This document shows, piece after piece, positions 39,497-50,200 of a DNA stretch of 64,000 bases. The notes beneath the pieces were generated by a model. That model worked only from the letters and a program-made list of their open reading frames with translations. It did no database searches and was not told where the DNA came from. The DNA comes from Luteibacter sp. (GTDB lineage: Bacteria; Pseudomonadota; Gammaproteobacteria; Xanthomonadales; Rhodanobacteraceae), in contig NZ_WNDO01000017.1 in NCBI RefSeq assembly GCF_009912395.1, forward strand, positions 60,483-124,482. The letters are read 5' to 3'. Every line of letters starts with the position of its first letter. Position 1 is the first letter of the stretch. The position numbers and the translations under genes are program-made.

Positions 39497-41830
39497 ATGC
39501 AGAGCATCGAACAACGTATTGCCCAGGACATCGCCGCCAAGACCGAACAGGTACGCGCGGCGGTGGAACTGCTCGACGGCGGCGCCACCGTGCCGTTCAT
39601 CGCCCGCTACCGCAAGGAAGTGACCGGCGGCCTCGACGACACGCAGCTGCGCCTGCTCGAGGAACGCCTGCGCTACCTGCGCGAACTCGAAGACCGCCGC
39701 GCGGCGATCCTCGACAGCATCGTCGAACAGGGCAAGATGACCGACGCCCTCAAGGCCGACATCCTCACCGCCGACACCAAGGCGCGCCTGGAAGACCTCT
39801 ACCTGCCCTACAAGCCGAAGCGCCGGACCAAGGCGCAGATCGCGCGCGAGGCGGGCCTCGAGCCGCTGGCGCTGGGCCTGCGCGAGGATCCGACGCAGAA
39901 CCCCGAGGCCGCTGCCGCCGCCTACATCGACGCCGAGAAGGGCGTGGCCGACGCCAAGGCAGCCCTGGATGGCGCCCGCGCGATCCTCATGGAAACCATC
40001 GCCGAAGATGCCGCCCTCGTCGGCGAGCTTCGCGACTGGCTGTGGGACAAGGGCCAGATCCGCGCCGCCGTCGTGGCCGGCAAGGAAAACGAAGGCGCCA
40101 AGTTCCGCGACTACTTCGACCATGTCGAACCGGTCTCGAAGATTCCCTCGCACCGCCTGCTCGCGCTCATGCGCGCCCGCAACGAAGGCGTGCTTGAGAT
40201 CGACCTCAATCCCGCCCTCGATGCGGACCAGGGTCACGCCGAAGGCGAAGGTCGCGTCGCGGCACGCACCGGCATCGTCGATCGCGGTCGTGCGGCCGAC
40301 GCCTGGCTGCGCGAGACGGTTCGCCTGACCTGGCGCGTGAAGCTGCACCTGCACCTCACGCTCGACCTGTTCGGTCGCGTGCGTGAGAACGCCGAGGACG
40401 AAGCCATCCGCGTGTTCGGCGACAACCTCAAGGACCTCATGCTCGCCGCGCCGGCCGGCGCGAAGACGGTGATGGGCCTCGATCCGGGCATCCGTACCGG
40501 CTGCAAGCTCGCCATCGTGGATGCCACGGGCAAGCTGCTCGGCTACGACACCATCTACCCGCACGAACCGCGCAACCAGTGGGACCAGTCCATCGCGCGC
40601 ATCGCGCAGCTGTGCAAGCAGCACGGCGTGAACCTCATCGCGATCGGCAACGGCACCGCCTCGCGCGAGACCGACAAGCTCGCCGCCGAAGTGATCCGCA
40701 AGCATGCCGACCTCGGCCTGTCGAAGATCGTGGTCAGCGAAGCCGGCGCATCGGTGTACTCGGCCTCCGAACTGGCCGCCCGTGAATTCCCGGACCTCGA
40801 CGTGTCGATCCGCGGCGCCGTCTCCATCGCACGCCGCCTGCAGGATCCGCTGGCCGAACTGGTGAAGATCGAACCCAAGGCCATCGGCGTCGGCCAGTAC
40901 CAGCACGACGTGAACCAGGTGAAGCTCGCCCGCACCCTCGACGCGCGCGTGGAAGACTGCGTGAACGCCGTGGGCGTGGACGTCAACACGGCATCCGCAC
41001 CGCTACTGGCGCGCGTCGCGGGCCTGTCGGCGAGCGTCGCCGAGAACGTCGTGAAGCATCGCGACGCGAACGGCCCCTTCCCGAGCCGCAAGGACCTCCT
41101 CAAGGTTCCGCGTCTGGGCGACAAGGCCTTCGAGCAGTGCGCCGGCTTCCTGCGCATCACCGGCGGCAGCAACCCGCTGGACGCCAGCTCGGTGCATCCG
41201 GAGGCTTACCCGGTCGTGGAGCGCATCCTCAAGCAGTGCGGCCGCGAGGTGAAGCAGGTCATTGGCGACACGTCCTTCCTGCGTGGCCTGAAGGCGGAAG
41301 ACTTCACCGACGACACCTTCGGCGTGCCCACCGTGCGCGACATCCTCAAGGAACTGGAAAAGCCGGGCCGCGATCCGCGTCCGGAGTTCGTCGCACCCAG
41401 CTTTGCCGAGGGTGTCGAGGACCTCAAGGACCTGCGCGTGGGCATGGTGCTCGAAGGCCGCGTGACCAACGTGGCCGCGTTCGGCGCCTTCGTCGACATC
41501 GGCGTGCACCAGGACGGCCTCGTCCACGTGTCGGCGCTGTCGCACACCTTCGTGAAGGATCCGCGCGACGCGGTGAAGGCCGGCGACATCGTCAAGGTGA
41601 AGGTCATGGAAGTGGACCTGCCGCGCAAGCGCATCGCGCTCAGCATGCGCCTCGACGACGTCCCTGGCGAAGCCCGTGGCAGTCGCCCGGCCCAACGCGA
41701 CGACGCGCCTGCCGGCAATCGTCGTGGCGGCCAGGGCGGTGGCGGACGGGGGCCCGCACCGGCCAAGCCCAGCGCGCCGCCGACCAACAGCGCTTTTGCG
41801 GACGCCTTCTCGCGCGCCCTCAAGAAATAA
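39497..41830 (+). CDS. tex: Tex-like RNA-binding transcription accessory protein
   Basis: 777 residues, normal for Tex. The N-terminal helical region ([42 protein letters not shown]) is followed by a YqgF-like RNase H fold ([17 protein letters not shown]). Next come helix-hairpin-helix repeats ([24 protein letters not shown]) and a C-terminal S1 domain ([32 protein letters not shown]), then a Gly/Pro-rich tail. ATG 39497 has CAGGAAAG ahead of it. Tex binds nucleic acid and RNA polymerase-associated complexes in several bacteria. Confidence 0.95.
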   Translation: MQSIEQRIAQDIAAKTEQVRAAVELLDGGATVPFIARYRKEVTGGLDDTQLRLLEERLRYLRELEDRRAAILDSIVEQGKMTDALKADILTADTKARLEDLYLPYKPKRRTKAQIAREAGLEPLALGLREDPTQNPEAAAAAYIDAEKGVADAKAALDGARAILMETIAEDAALVGELRDWLWDKGQIRAAVVAGKENEGAKFRDYFDHVEPVSKIPSHRLLALMRARNEGVLEIDLNPALDADQGHAEGEGRVAARTGIVDRGRAADAWLRETVRLTWRVKLHLHLTLDLFGRVRENAEDEAIRVFGDNLKDLMLAAPAGAKTVMGLDPGIRTGCKLAIVDATGKLLGYDTIYPHEPRNQWDQSIARIAQLCKQHGVNLIAIGNGTASRETDKLAAEVIRKHADLGLSKIVVSEAGASVYSASELAAREFPDLDVSIRGAVSIARRLQDPLAELVKIEPKAIGVGQYQHDVNQVKLARTLDARVEDCVNAVGVDVNTASAPLLARVAGLSASVAENVVKHRDANGPFPSRKDLLKVPRLGDKAFEQCAGFLRITGGSNPLDASSVHPEAYPVVERILKQCGREVKQVIGDTSFLRGLKAEDFTDDTFGVPTVRDILKELEKPGRDPRPEFVAPSFAEGVEDLKDLRVGMVLEGRVTNVAAFGAFVDIGVHQDGLVHVSALSHTFVKDPRDAVKAGDIVKVKVMEVDLPRKRIALSMRLDDVPGEARGSRPAQRDDAPAGNRRGGQGGGGRGPAPAKPSAPPTNSAFADAFSRALKK

Positions 41831-41866
41831 GCGTTTCCGGCAGCTTCGCGAAATTCCTCAACCCTT

Positions 41867-41945
41867 ATCCATCCCGGGCTTGCGCCCGGGATGGATGGCG
41901 ATGTCGTCCCCAAAACCCGCTCCAGCCCCACCGGAGCGGATTTTC
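41867..41945 (+). terminator. Two stacked hairpins after tex, the second terminator-like
   Basis: A perfect 12-bp stem ATCCATCCCGGG (41867-41878) with CCCGGGATGGAT (41885-41896) has no T run. A second stem CCGCTCC (41917-41923) with GGAGCGG (41933-41939) runs into ATTTTCC. The second probably ends the tex transcript; the first may be a repeat or stability element. Confidence 0.5.
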
Positions 41946-42032
41946 CTGCCCTTACCGCAGCGCAGCATGCGCAGCCGTATGGGTTCCATTACCGTAACGT
42001 TTCTCTAACGCCCCACACACGGAGTGATTCAA

Positions 42033-43829
42033 ATGCGCATTCGCCATCTTGCCGGTGCCATCGGCGCCGCCCTTCTGTTCAGTGCCGGGGCGCACGCCGA
42101 CGGATACCAGCAGGTCGTTTCGTTCGGCGACAGCCTGAGCGACAACGGCAATCTCTCGATCCTCTCCCAGTCGCCGGTCGTCACCCGCTTCACCACGAAC
42201 CCGGGCACGGTCGCCGTCGAGAACATCGCCAAGTACTTCAACCTGCAGCTGACCCCGTCGCTCCAGGGCGGCACCGACTACGCCTTCGGCGGCGCCCGCG
42301 CCGCCATCGCCAACCCGGTCCCGGCCACCTCGGCGCAGATCCAGCAGTACCTCACCGCCAACGGCGGCAAGGCCAACCCGAACGCCCTCTACACCATGTG
42401 GATCGGCGCCAACGACCTGCTCGCCGCCGCGCAAAACCCGGCCACGGCCCAGGTGACCGTCGCCACCGCCGCCTCGAACGAAGTGGCCCAGATCAAGGCC
42501 CTGCAGGCCGCCGGCGCCAAGACCATCGTCGTCTTCAACCTGCCGGACGTGGGCAAGACCCCGGCTGCCCTGTCGCAGGGCGCGGCGGCGTCCTCCGGCC
42601 TGACCCAGCTCGCCCAGGTCTACAACGGCATCCTCTCCGGCGGCCTGGCGTCCTCGCAGCGCGGCATCGTGCCGATCGACACCTACTCGCTGCTCAACGA
42701 AGTCATCGCCAATCCGTCGGCCTACGGCTTCTCCAACGTGACCACCCCGGCGTGCACCACGGCCAGCTCGATCAGCTGCTCGCCGAACACGCTGCGTGAC
42801 CCGAACGCCGCGAACACCTACCTGTTCGCCGACGGCATCCACCCAACCACGGCCGCGCACGCCCTGCTCGGCCAGTACGCCGTGTCGATCATCGAAGCCC
42901 CGAAGAAGATCTCGGTGCTCGGCGAAGCCGGTCTCGCCACCAGCGCCGCCCACACCCGCGCGCTGCGCAACCAGATGATCGCCGACAACTTCGGCGCCGA
43001 CTCGCGCGTCTTCGCGTCGGTCGAATACGGCCAGCAGAAGTACAAGAGCCAGACCAACTCGCCGAAGACCGATAGCGACAACGTCAACCTGACCGTCGGT
43101 GCCGACGCCAAGGTGGGCGAGAACTTCAACGTGGGTGGCGCGCTCGGTATCGCCCAGACCAACGCCGACTTCCAGGGCGGTGGCGGCTACAAGATGCAGG
43201 ACATCGCCGGCTCCCTGTACGCGTTCTACCACCAGGGTGGCGGTTACGTCGGCGCCTACACCAGCTTCGGCCAGCTGAGCTTTACCAACATCGACCGCCG
43301 CATCGACCTGGGCGCCGCCCGCCGCACCGAAACCGGCAAGACCGACGGCTCGCACGTGGGCGCTGGCCTCACCGGTGGCTGGTGGTTTGGCAACGAGACG
43401 CTGAAGACCGGTCCGTTCGTCACTGTCGAGTTCGAGCAGCTTCGCGTGTTCGGCTACACCGAATACGGCGCCACGAGCACCGCGATGCAGTTCGGCAAGC
43501 AGACCCGCAATGCCCGCATCGAAACCGCCGGCTGGCGCGTGCAGGGCTCCTGGCAGTCGGGCAGCACCACGCTGCACCCGTTCGCCGAGATCGCCTACAA
43601 CCACGACGGTCGTGCCGACAAGCGCTTCGTGACCGCCGGCCTCACCAACATGGCCGGTCGCTTCAGCGTCCAGGGCTTCACCCCGGACAAGAGCTGGGCC
43701 ACCGCCGACCTCGGCATCGCCGCTGACTTCAGCCAGCGCTGGAGCGGCTGGGCCAGCTACAGCGGCCGTTTCGCCGACGATACGCAGCGCTACAACAGCC
43801 TGAACCTCGGCGTGAAGATGGCTTTCTAA
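42033..43829 (+). CDS. Autotransporter GDSL esterase/lipase (EstA-like)
   Basis: 598 residues. Signal peptide ends GAHA (cleavage near residue 22). Residues about 25-290 are a GDSL/SGNH hydrolase: FGDSLSDNGN with nucleophile S34, a GGARAA block, the GAND block and the C-terminal DGIHPTTAAH with catalytic Asp/His. Residues about 320-598 form an autotransporter beta-barrel rich in alternating aromatic/Gly strands, ending in NLGVKMAF with the terminal Phe. The enzyme is therefore likely displayed on the cell surface, like EstA of pseudomonads. ATG 42033 has GGAG 8 bases upstream. Confidence 0.93.
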   Translation: MRIRHLAGAIGAALLFSAGAHADGYQQVVSFGDSLSDNGNLSILSQSPVVTRFTTNPGTVAVENIAKYFNLQLTPSLQGGTDYAFGGARAAIANPVPATSAQIQQYLTANGGKANPNALYTMWIGANDLLAAAQNPATAQVTVATAASNEVAQIKALQAAGAKTIVVFNLPDVGKTPAALSQGAAASSGLTQLAQVYNGILSGGLASSQRGIVPIDTYSLLNEVIANPSAYGFSNVTTPACTTASSISCSPNTLRDPNAANTYLFADGIHPTTAAHALLGQYAVSIIEAPKKISVLGEAGLATSAAHTRALRNQMIADNFGADSRVFASVEYGQQKYKSQTNSPKTDSDNVNLTVGADAKVGENFNVGGALGIAQTNADFQGGGGYKMQDIAGSLYAFYHQGGGYVGAYTSFGQLSFTNIDRRIDLGAARRTETGKTDGSHVGAGLTGGWWFGNETLKTGPFVTVEFEQLRVFGYTEYGATSTAMQFGKQTRNARIETAGWRVQGSWQSGSTTLHPFAEIAYNHDGRADKRFVTAGLTNMAGRFSVQGFTPDKSWATADLGIAADFSQRWSGWASYSGRFADDTQRYNSLNLGVKMAF

Positions 43830-43855
43830 GCCAGCCAACACCCTTGGCACCGAAG

Positions 43856-43885
43856 AAAAACGCCGGCCTTTGGCCGGCGTTTTTC
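43856..43885 (+). terminator. Terminator after the autotransporter esterase
   Basis: AAAAACGCCGGCC-ttt-GGCCGGCGTTTTT at 43856-43884, an 8-bp GC-rich stem flanked by A and T runs; it could act in both directions. Confidence 0.9.
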
Positions 43886-44016
43886 TTTGCATCGGCAGGG
43901 ACCGACCAAAATGGTTGAAATCCATCCGGCCCGCTCTGTAACCTAGTAACACCCCACGAGGTTGGCAGACCTCGCCCCCAGACACCGTACGGGCTCCCAG
44001 GAATCAAGGACTATCC

Positions 44017-44616
44017 ATGCCCACATGGCTGCACGGCGCCCTTTCGACCATCAGGGACCATCGCAAGGCGTTCATCGCCCTCAACCTCGCCTTCTACGGC
44101 TTCTTCGGCCTGTGCATGCTGGTCGCCGCGTTCCTGCCCGATCTGCAGACCGGCAGCCTGACGGCGGCCGACCCCGTGCTTCCCCGGGCCGACCAGCTGA
44201 GGTTCGCAGGGCACGCCTATACCCAGGGCGAGCCCTGGATGTCGATCGCCGTGTCCTACCTGGTCGACCTCATCGCCTCGATCCTGCCCTCCCTGGTGTC
44301 ATCGGCGACTTATCAAGAGGCCTCGATGTGGAACTCGCTGGTTCCGCAGATCGGTCCCGACTTCGACAGCTTCATGCCGCACTCGTTGACCTTCACCATC
44401 AAGGGCGAGGCTTACGTGCTGACGGCATTCGCGCTTTACGTCCAGCTGCGGATGTCCCTGTGGCCTCGCCGCTACGGCCTGGCATCACGGCGGAGCGGCA
44501 TCGTGGCGGGAGCCCTGAACACGGCCCGGCTCTCGATCTTCATCGTCGTGGCGCTGGGCTTCGGCCTGGTCTACGAGAGCTTTGACGCCGTCCATTACCT
44601 TCCGCTGCTGCGATAA
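44017..44616 (+). CDS. Integral membrane protein, possibly SpoIIM-like
   Basis: 199 residues with hydrophobic segments near residues 18-42 (FIALNLAFYGFFGLCMLVAAFL), 76-96, 130-145 and 170-190. The pattern of an N-terminal RDHRKAF then helix, plus a late HSLTFTIKGEAYVLTAFALYVQLR, loosely recalls stage II sporulation protein M-type membrane proteins, but I cannot confirm this. It stands alone between a terminator and a convergent TetR gene. Confidence 0.65.
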   Translation: MPTWLHGALSTIRDHRKAFIALNLAFYGFFGLCMLVAAFLPDLQTGSLTAADPVLPRADQLRFAGHAYTQGEPWMSIAVSYLVDLIASILPSLVSSATYQEASMWNSLVPQIGPDFDSFMPHSLTFTIKGEAYVLTAFALYVQLRMSLWPRRYGLASRRSGIVAGALNTARLSIFIVVALGFGLVYESFDAVHYLPLLR

Positions 44617-44658
44617 GTCCGTCCGACGGAAGCGTCGGTGAGGCGCTTTCGCCGACGC

Positions 44659-45198
44659 TCAGTGGCCCAGCCCGTCCATCGCCGTCGCAACGATGCAGTC
44701 GCGCCACTCCTCGGCAAGACCGAGCGTGACCGCGAGTACCGCCGTGATGCCCAGGCCTGAAAAGGCACTGGTGACGCGGACAATACGTTCCATACCGCAT
44801 GTCTGCAGATCGATGCCCAGGGCCTGATACAGCGTCATGCCCATCGCTTCCAGTTCCGGCCGTGCCTCTTTCGGATCGGTGCTGGTCAACGCCTGAGCGA
44901 AGGCTGAGATACCAGGCCACCGATAGGTGAAATCGACCGATTGCTCCACCACGGCGCGATCCCGCTCAATGCCCACGGGAATAGCCACGACACGGGCGAG
45001 CAACGCCTGCATGTGGTCGTGCCCCGTCTTCAGCGCAGCCTCGTAGATCGCCTTTTTGCTGGGATAGTGATGGAGCAGGCCCGCTTTCGAGTAACCGACT
45101 GCATCCGCGATCTGCTGCAAAGACGTGTTCTCAAAGCCATGGCGTGCGAACAACGCAGAGGCACGGTCAAGGATGTCGGCTTTGGCGGGATGGGTCAT
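44659..45198 (-). CDS. TetR-family transcriptional regulator
   Basis: 179 residues from ATG 45198. The N-terminal DNA-binding domain is MTHPAKADILDRASALFARHGFENTSLQQIADAVGYSKAGLLHHYPSKKAIYEAAL-like: LFARHGFENTSLQQIADAVG contains the helix-turn-helix and LLHHYPSKKAIY follows, as in TetR proteins. The rest is a helical ligand-binding domain. The frame is open upstream to 45276 and no start has a good Shine-Dalgarno. No efflux or enzyme gene is divergently paired with it, so its target is unclear. Confidence 0.85.
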   Translation of the reverse strand: MTHPAKADILDRASALFARHGFENTSLQQIADAVGYSKAGLLHHYPSKKAIYEAALKTGHDHMQALLARVVAIPVGIERDRAVVEQSVDFTYRWPGISAFAQALTSTDPKEARPELEAMGMTLYQALGIDLQTCGMERIVRVTSAFSGLGITAVLAVTLGLAEEWRDCIVATAMDGLGH

Positions 45199-45330
45199 GT
45201 CGGCACGCAAAAACGGTTTACGAGGATGCAAGGCGTGAAGATAGACGTCTTTCACCATCACGGGAACTGGAAACAACGTTGCGCGTGATTACTCGCTGCA
45301 GGCATCGCCAGCTCAGGAACCTTCCGTTCG

Positions 45331-45380
45331 TGAATCCTGATATCGATGTAGGTCTTCGCCTACATCGATATCAGGATTCA
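45331..45380. repeat. Perfect 22-bp-stem hairpin upstream of a small secreted protein
   Basis: The arms 45331-45352 (TGAATCCTGATATCGATGTA...) and 45359-45380 are exact reverse complements separated by the six bases TCTTCG. No T run follows, so it is not a standard terminator. Only one copy is seen in this window. It lies in the 286-base gap between the TetR gene and the small secreted protein gene. Confidence 0.8.
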
Positions 45381-45484
45381 CCGACAGGCTTCACCGCCAG
45401 TAAGACGTAATTTAACAGCCGGGGAAAAGGGGAGCCATGTTTTTTTCAGACTGAGGACCGCGAGTCCTTATCAGGAGAAACACC

Positions 45485-45883
45485 ATGAATCGATACATTT
45501 GTTACGGCCTATTACTGAGCTTGATCAGCTCATCAGCCCATGCCGCAGTAGCAAATCCTACTTCGCTCAAATATTTCGATGAGAACGGTAATCTGGTCGG
45601 ACAATCCATCCGACTATGTTCCAATCATTTATTTACGGGCGGAAACACGCATACGGCTTACTTCATTGAAGAAACGATGACGTGCAGCACCCAGGTCAAG
45701 GGAGTCGAACCTAGGGAGATCGTTCCCATCGTGCCCGGCACCAAAGTCACTCGCTACACACTTCCCGGATTTCTCGACATCACGACAGCTTGCCGGATAG
45801 CTCGATGCGTACCCGCACAGCTTCCCGAAGTCGATGTTCTCTGGGATGAAGGCTGGACCCCGGTGGAGGGCCGCGGCAAATAG
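45485..45883 (+). CDS. Small secreted cysteine-containing protein, unknown function
   Basis: 132 residues. A clear signal peptide, RYICYGLLLSLISSSAHA, ends near residue 20. The mature part holds four cysteines (SIRLCSNH, TMTCSTQV, TTACRIARCVPAQ) that could form two disulfides, and a motif KYFDENGNLVGQS. It may belong to short exported DUF families common in Xanthomonadales, but I cannot place it. Base composition is clearly less GC-rich than its neighbours. AGGAG precedes the ATG and a strong terminator follows. Confidence 0.75.
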   Translation: MNRYICYGLLLSLISSSAHAAVANPTSLKYFDENGNLVGQSIRLCSNHLFTGGNTHTAYFIEETMTCSTQVKGVEPREIVPIVPGTKVTRYTLPGFLDITTACRIARCVPAQLPEVDVLWDEGWTPVEGRGK

Positions 45884-45895
45884 CCCCAAACGCTC

Positions 45896-45928
45896 AAAAA
45901 AAAGCCGCCCAAGTGGGCGGCTTTTTTT
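45896..45928. terminator. Bidirectional terminator between two convergent genes
   Basis: GCCGCCCA-a-GTGGGCGGC flanked by eight A and seven T. It serves both the small secreted protein gene (plus) and the lipoprotein gene (minus). Confidence 0.9.
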
Positions 45929-45948
45929 GGATCACGGTATCGAACGAC

Positions 45949-46797
45949 TTACTTCTTGCCGCCGGCCTTCGCGAGCATCGCCTCAGCCTGCTTGCGCAGA
46001 TCGTTGGCGGCATCGTCCGAGAGCACGTCGGTCTTGCCGCCGGCTTCGTTGTCCTTCAGCACGAGCTCGCCGGCATCGTTCCAGCCCGCACGCTCGGTCG
46101 AGGTTGGCTTGCCGTCCTTGCTCGGCTTCTTTTCCTGCACGATGACCCACGGCTTGCCATTCTTGTAGGCGTAGTTGGTCGACGTGAAACCCTTGTCGCC
46201 GTAATCAACCAGCTCGATGATGAACTGGACGTCGTTGCCCTTCTTGAAGATCTGCCAGCCGCGCGACTCGCCTTCCTTCAGCGCGGTGCCCTGCGTCATC
46301 TTCATGCCGCCGATGTTCTTCTTGAGGCCGTTGAAGCCAGCAAGCTCTTTTTCACCCGGCGTGGCTTCACCCACGAGCTGGATGTTGGCGACGTTCTTCG
46401 CACCCTTGGTCAGCACCGGGGCCTTCAGCGGCGCGGTGTAGCGACGCTCGCCGTCCTGCAGCGTCACCTCGACGATGTACATGTCGTTGGGGTTCACGTC
46501 GCCCGGGTTGAAGTCGAGCTGGAACTGCTGCGGCAGGGTCACCGGGGCGATGGTCTTCGACGCCAGCGGCTGCGAACCCTCGGCGGATACATCGACCAGC
46601 TTCAGCTCGAGCTTGGCATCGGCCGAGACCGACTTGCCCGCGTCGCGCAGGGCCACGGTACCCGTGACGTTGTTGGCCGGGCCAGCGGCCTCGGGCGAAC
46701 CACCGGCGGCGGCCTGCTGGCCGTTACCGGAAGAACCGCCGCAACCGGCGAGGGCCAGCGTGGCCACGGATGCGAGCGACAAGAAAATCCTGCGCAT
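45949..46797 (-). CDS. YbaY-like outer-membrane or periplasmic lipoprotein
   Basis: 282 residues starting MRRIFLSLASVATLALAGCGG, with lipobox LAGC and acylated C19. A Gly/Ala/Ser-rich linker leads to a beta-rich domain (about residues 45-135: NNVTGTVALRDAGKSVSADAKLELKLVDVS, then QQFQLDFNPGDVNPNDMYIVEVTL). This matches the YbaY/YscW-type lipoprotein domain. The C-terminal half is not recognised. Position 46797 is chosen because the lipobox then sits at the usual distance. Stand-alone gene. Confidence 0.85.
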   Translation of the reverse strand: MRRIFLSLASVATLALAGCGGSSGNGQQAAAGGSPEAAGPANNVTGTVALRDAGKSVSADAKLELKLVDVSAEGSQPLASKTIAPVTLPQQFQLDFNPGDVNPNDMYIVEVTLQDGERRYTAPLKAPVLTKGAKNVANIQLVGEATPGEKELAGFNGLKKNIGGMKMTQGTALKEGESRGWQIFKKGNDVQFIIELVDYGDKGFTSTNYAYKNGKPWVIVQEKKPSKDGKPTSTERAGWNDAGELVLKDNEAGGKTDVLSDDAANDLRKQAEAMLAKAGGKK

Positions 46798-47168
46798 GGG
46801 TCGGAACCTCTGTAGCGGAAACAAGGTGGATGCGAGTCACGAAAGGATACGCACGCGCATGGCGCGCAAAACCTTCCGGGGGGAACCTTGGAGCATACCG
46901 GTAAAAGCGCCTTCGGAAAAGTCAAGAGTGAAAAGCCCCACGATCGGCAAATCGCGACGGGGTTGGCAAGCTGGCGGTCAGGTTTGCCGAATCGGCCCAA
47001 AAGCCAATTTATTCATATCTTTCAATATGATAAATAACCTATATGCCGGCCATGCTCTGTTGCCTCGCGGGTCGTAGAGCGACCGCCAGGTTGGCGCGTC
47101 GCTGCCTGACCGCCGCAGATCGTGACGCTTCCATCTCGGCGATAGAAAACCGCTGCCTTAGCCACCCC
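46798..47168. other. 371-bp intergenic stretch
   Basis: It presumably holds the promoter of the minus-strand lipoprotein gene at its left end, including an AT-rich patch near 47005-47040. I see no gene, RNA structure or repeat in the rest. Confidence 0.5.
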
Positions 47169-47203
47169 AAAAAAAACGCCACCCGGAATGGGTGGCGTTT
47201 TTT
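47169..47203 (-). terminator. Terminator of the first Oar-like receptor gene
   Basis: CGCCACCC-ggaat-GGGTGGCG (47177-47197) flanked by A and T runs; read on the minus strand it follows the receptor stop codon. Confidence 0.9.
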
Positions 47204-47251
47204 CGTTCCCAGTGTGCTGCCACACCGGGAACGACTACGAGAACCGATGGA

Positions 47252-50200
47252 TCAGTAATCGTAGGTGATGCCGAAACGAAGGTAACGCGGCGTTTCCCAG
47301 GCCAGCGGCAAACGGTACGTGTTCGGCGAGTAGCTCGCCCTCAAGCGAGTCACCTTCTGCTCGTTGAACACGTTGTAGATGTTCACGTTGAATGCCAGCT
47401 TGTGGTCAGCGAACGACGGACGATATTCCGCATTGAGCGAGAAAATGTGCGTCCACGGCGTATCACCCGCAGACCCCGCCGGTGCCGGAGAGCCATTGCA
47501 CCAGTGGTAGTAGTTGCCGTCATAAGCGGGCTTGGTCTGATTCGGGCCGTACAGACCCTCACACGAGGTCGGTGCGCCCGAAGCCATCGTCAGGATGCCC
47601 GAGACGTTCCATTCCGGATTGATCTGCCAGGAGCCAAACGCCTTGATCTGGTGACGATGATCGTTCGACTGACGACCACCCGCGTATTCCATCAGCACCG
47701 GGTAATCCCAGTCCTGGGTGGCGGCAATGTCCTGCTGGCTGATATCGGACTTGACCTGGCCTTCCGTGTTGCCGTAGCTCTTCGAGAAGGTGTAGGTCAC
47801 GCGACCCCACCACGTACCGTCGAACGGATGCTCGAGGTAGGTATCCAGCGCGTAGTACTTGCGCTTCACGTGCGGGAAGCCGGCGTCGGCGTTGGTGATG
47901 GTGACGTTCGTGTAACCGCCACCCGCATTCGGCAGGCGATAGATGGCCTTCGTGCCCGGATTGAAGAAGTAGCAGCCGCGCAGACCGGTCAGGTCGGCAC
48001 CCTGCAGCTCACCTTGCTCCTCGAAGACGTTGGTGTCGCAGGTGTCGTCGATGGCACGGTTGAGCTTGCGGTACGTGGCCTTCATGCCGAAGGTGTACTT
48101 GTCGTTCAGCGCCTTGTCGAAGCCCAGGATGTACTCATCCTGCGACTGGGCCTTCAGGTTCTTCGCCGTCACGGTCTTCGGATCCGGCGCCTGGCCGAAC
48201 TCGCGGTTCGCCGAATAGGGGACGCCCAGACCGTTCGCCGTCATGATCGGCGTCAGGTTCAACGGCTGACCATTCGCGTCGATGCCACGATAGGTGTAGT
48301 ACTCCTGCGTATACAGGGAGCCCGACGCACCACGCAGTGCGACGCTGGTCGGCAACGCGAGATAGTAACGACCGGCGTTACCATAGACCTTGAAGGTCGA
48401 ATCACCGAACACGTCCCAGCTGAAACCAAGGCGAGGAGCCCACTGCGGCTTGGTTTCGCGGATGAAGGCATTGCCTTCCGGGTTGTAGTTCGTGAACTGG
48501 TCGTTACGCAGACCCAGCTTCACCAGCCAGCGATCGTTAACCTGCCAGGAATCTTCGATGTACTGCGCACGCTGCTCGACACGAACCGACGCGTTCGTCG
48601 ACTGGATGTACTTGCTGACGTAGTAACCGTCTTCGCCGCCCGGGTAATTGGCCGGAGCATCGACACCGTTGGCGATGCTGCCGTTTGGATTGGTATTCAG
48701 ACCATACTGCCACGAATAACCGGCGGTGGGCGCCATGTACGTGCTGTCGCGCAGATCCTGGGTACGCTGGTTATCGATACCCGCCGTGATCGTATGGTCG
48801 CCGAGCTTGTAGGTCAGGTCGATGCGGTAGTTCGCGCCACGCGTCTGGTGGCTCGGATCCTTGATCTGCTCGATCTTGTTGATATTGGTGATGGGATGAC
48901 CGCCGGTATACAGCGGATTCTCATTTTCAGCGTTCGCGGCGTTGACCGGAATGATGTCCGCATACGGATTGTACGGGTCTTCGTACAGATCCGTGATCTG
49001 CTTGCCGTACTGCGCCGAAATGGTGAAATCGTCGGTGATGTAGCCGGTGTACTTGGCGATCCACATCCTGGCCGAGGTCTTCGTGGAGACATCAGGACTG
49101 ATGAAAGCGCCACGATCTCCGGTGGCCGGATCGTACTCGTAGTTCGAACCGTTGTACTCGTGCTTGGTGGACGCCGCCGTCAGCTCGAGGATATGGCTAT
49201 CGGTGATGTTCCAGTCGAGCTTGGCGTACCACTTCGGATCCTTGAACGTACGCTTGGTCTGCTGCTCGGACGTGGACGGCGACGTGTAGGTGTCCTTCGT
49301 ACGGTCTGCTTCGACCGACGCGAACATGTACAACTTGTCCTTGATCAGAGGGCCGCCGACATAAGCGCTTTCGACGGCTTCCCAGCCCTTGTTGGCGCTA
49401 CGATTCTGGTAGACCTGTCCGGACAGGGTACCGGGATAGGCTGAAGGATAGTGCGTGCTGCGCGGCGTACCACGACCCCATTCGGGCGTGTAGAGAATCT
49501 GCGCACCGAAGTGCCATTCGTTCGTACCACGCTTGCCGACCTGGTTGATCACGCCACCGTCGGAACGACCATAGGCGGCGCCATAACCACCCGTGAGCAC
49601 TTCCTGCTGGTCGATCGAGCCATACGGCAGCTGGATACCACCGAGACCGTTCAGCGGATCGGTGACGTTCATACCGTTGATGTAGTAAGCGTTCTCGGTG
49701 ACACCGGCACCGCCGAAGGACGACAAGGCCTTGCCGTTCGGACCCGTGAAGGCGCTGCTACCCGCCACGACGCCAGGTGCCAGCTGCGCAATCGAATCGG
49801 CATCACGCGCCAGCGGAAGCTTTGCCAACTGGGCCGAGGTGATGACCGTACGCGAGTCGACCTGCGAGATATCGATGGACGGCAGCGTGTTCGCCGAGAC
49901 GGTCACGGCCGTCAGGTCCTGCGCATTGCCGGCCGGCGTGGCCGGCGCGTTGAACGATACTTCCGTACCCGCGCCGACGCGGATGGCGACGTTCTCGCGC
50001 GAGGACACCGTGGCGCCACCGCTCATCACCGAAACGTTGTAAGTACCCACAGGCAGTGAGCTGATCGTGTAACGACCGTCCTGACCGACGGTCACCGTAC
50101 GCGTCACACCGGAATTGCTGGTGGCGGTAACCGTCTGACCTGCGGTCGCCTGACCGAAGATGGTGCCGCTGGTGGACTGGGCCAGGGCCGTGCCTGCGCC

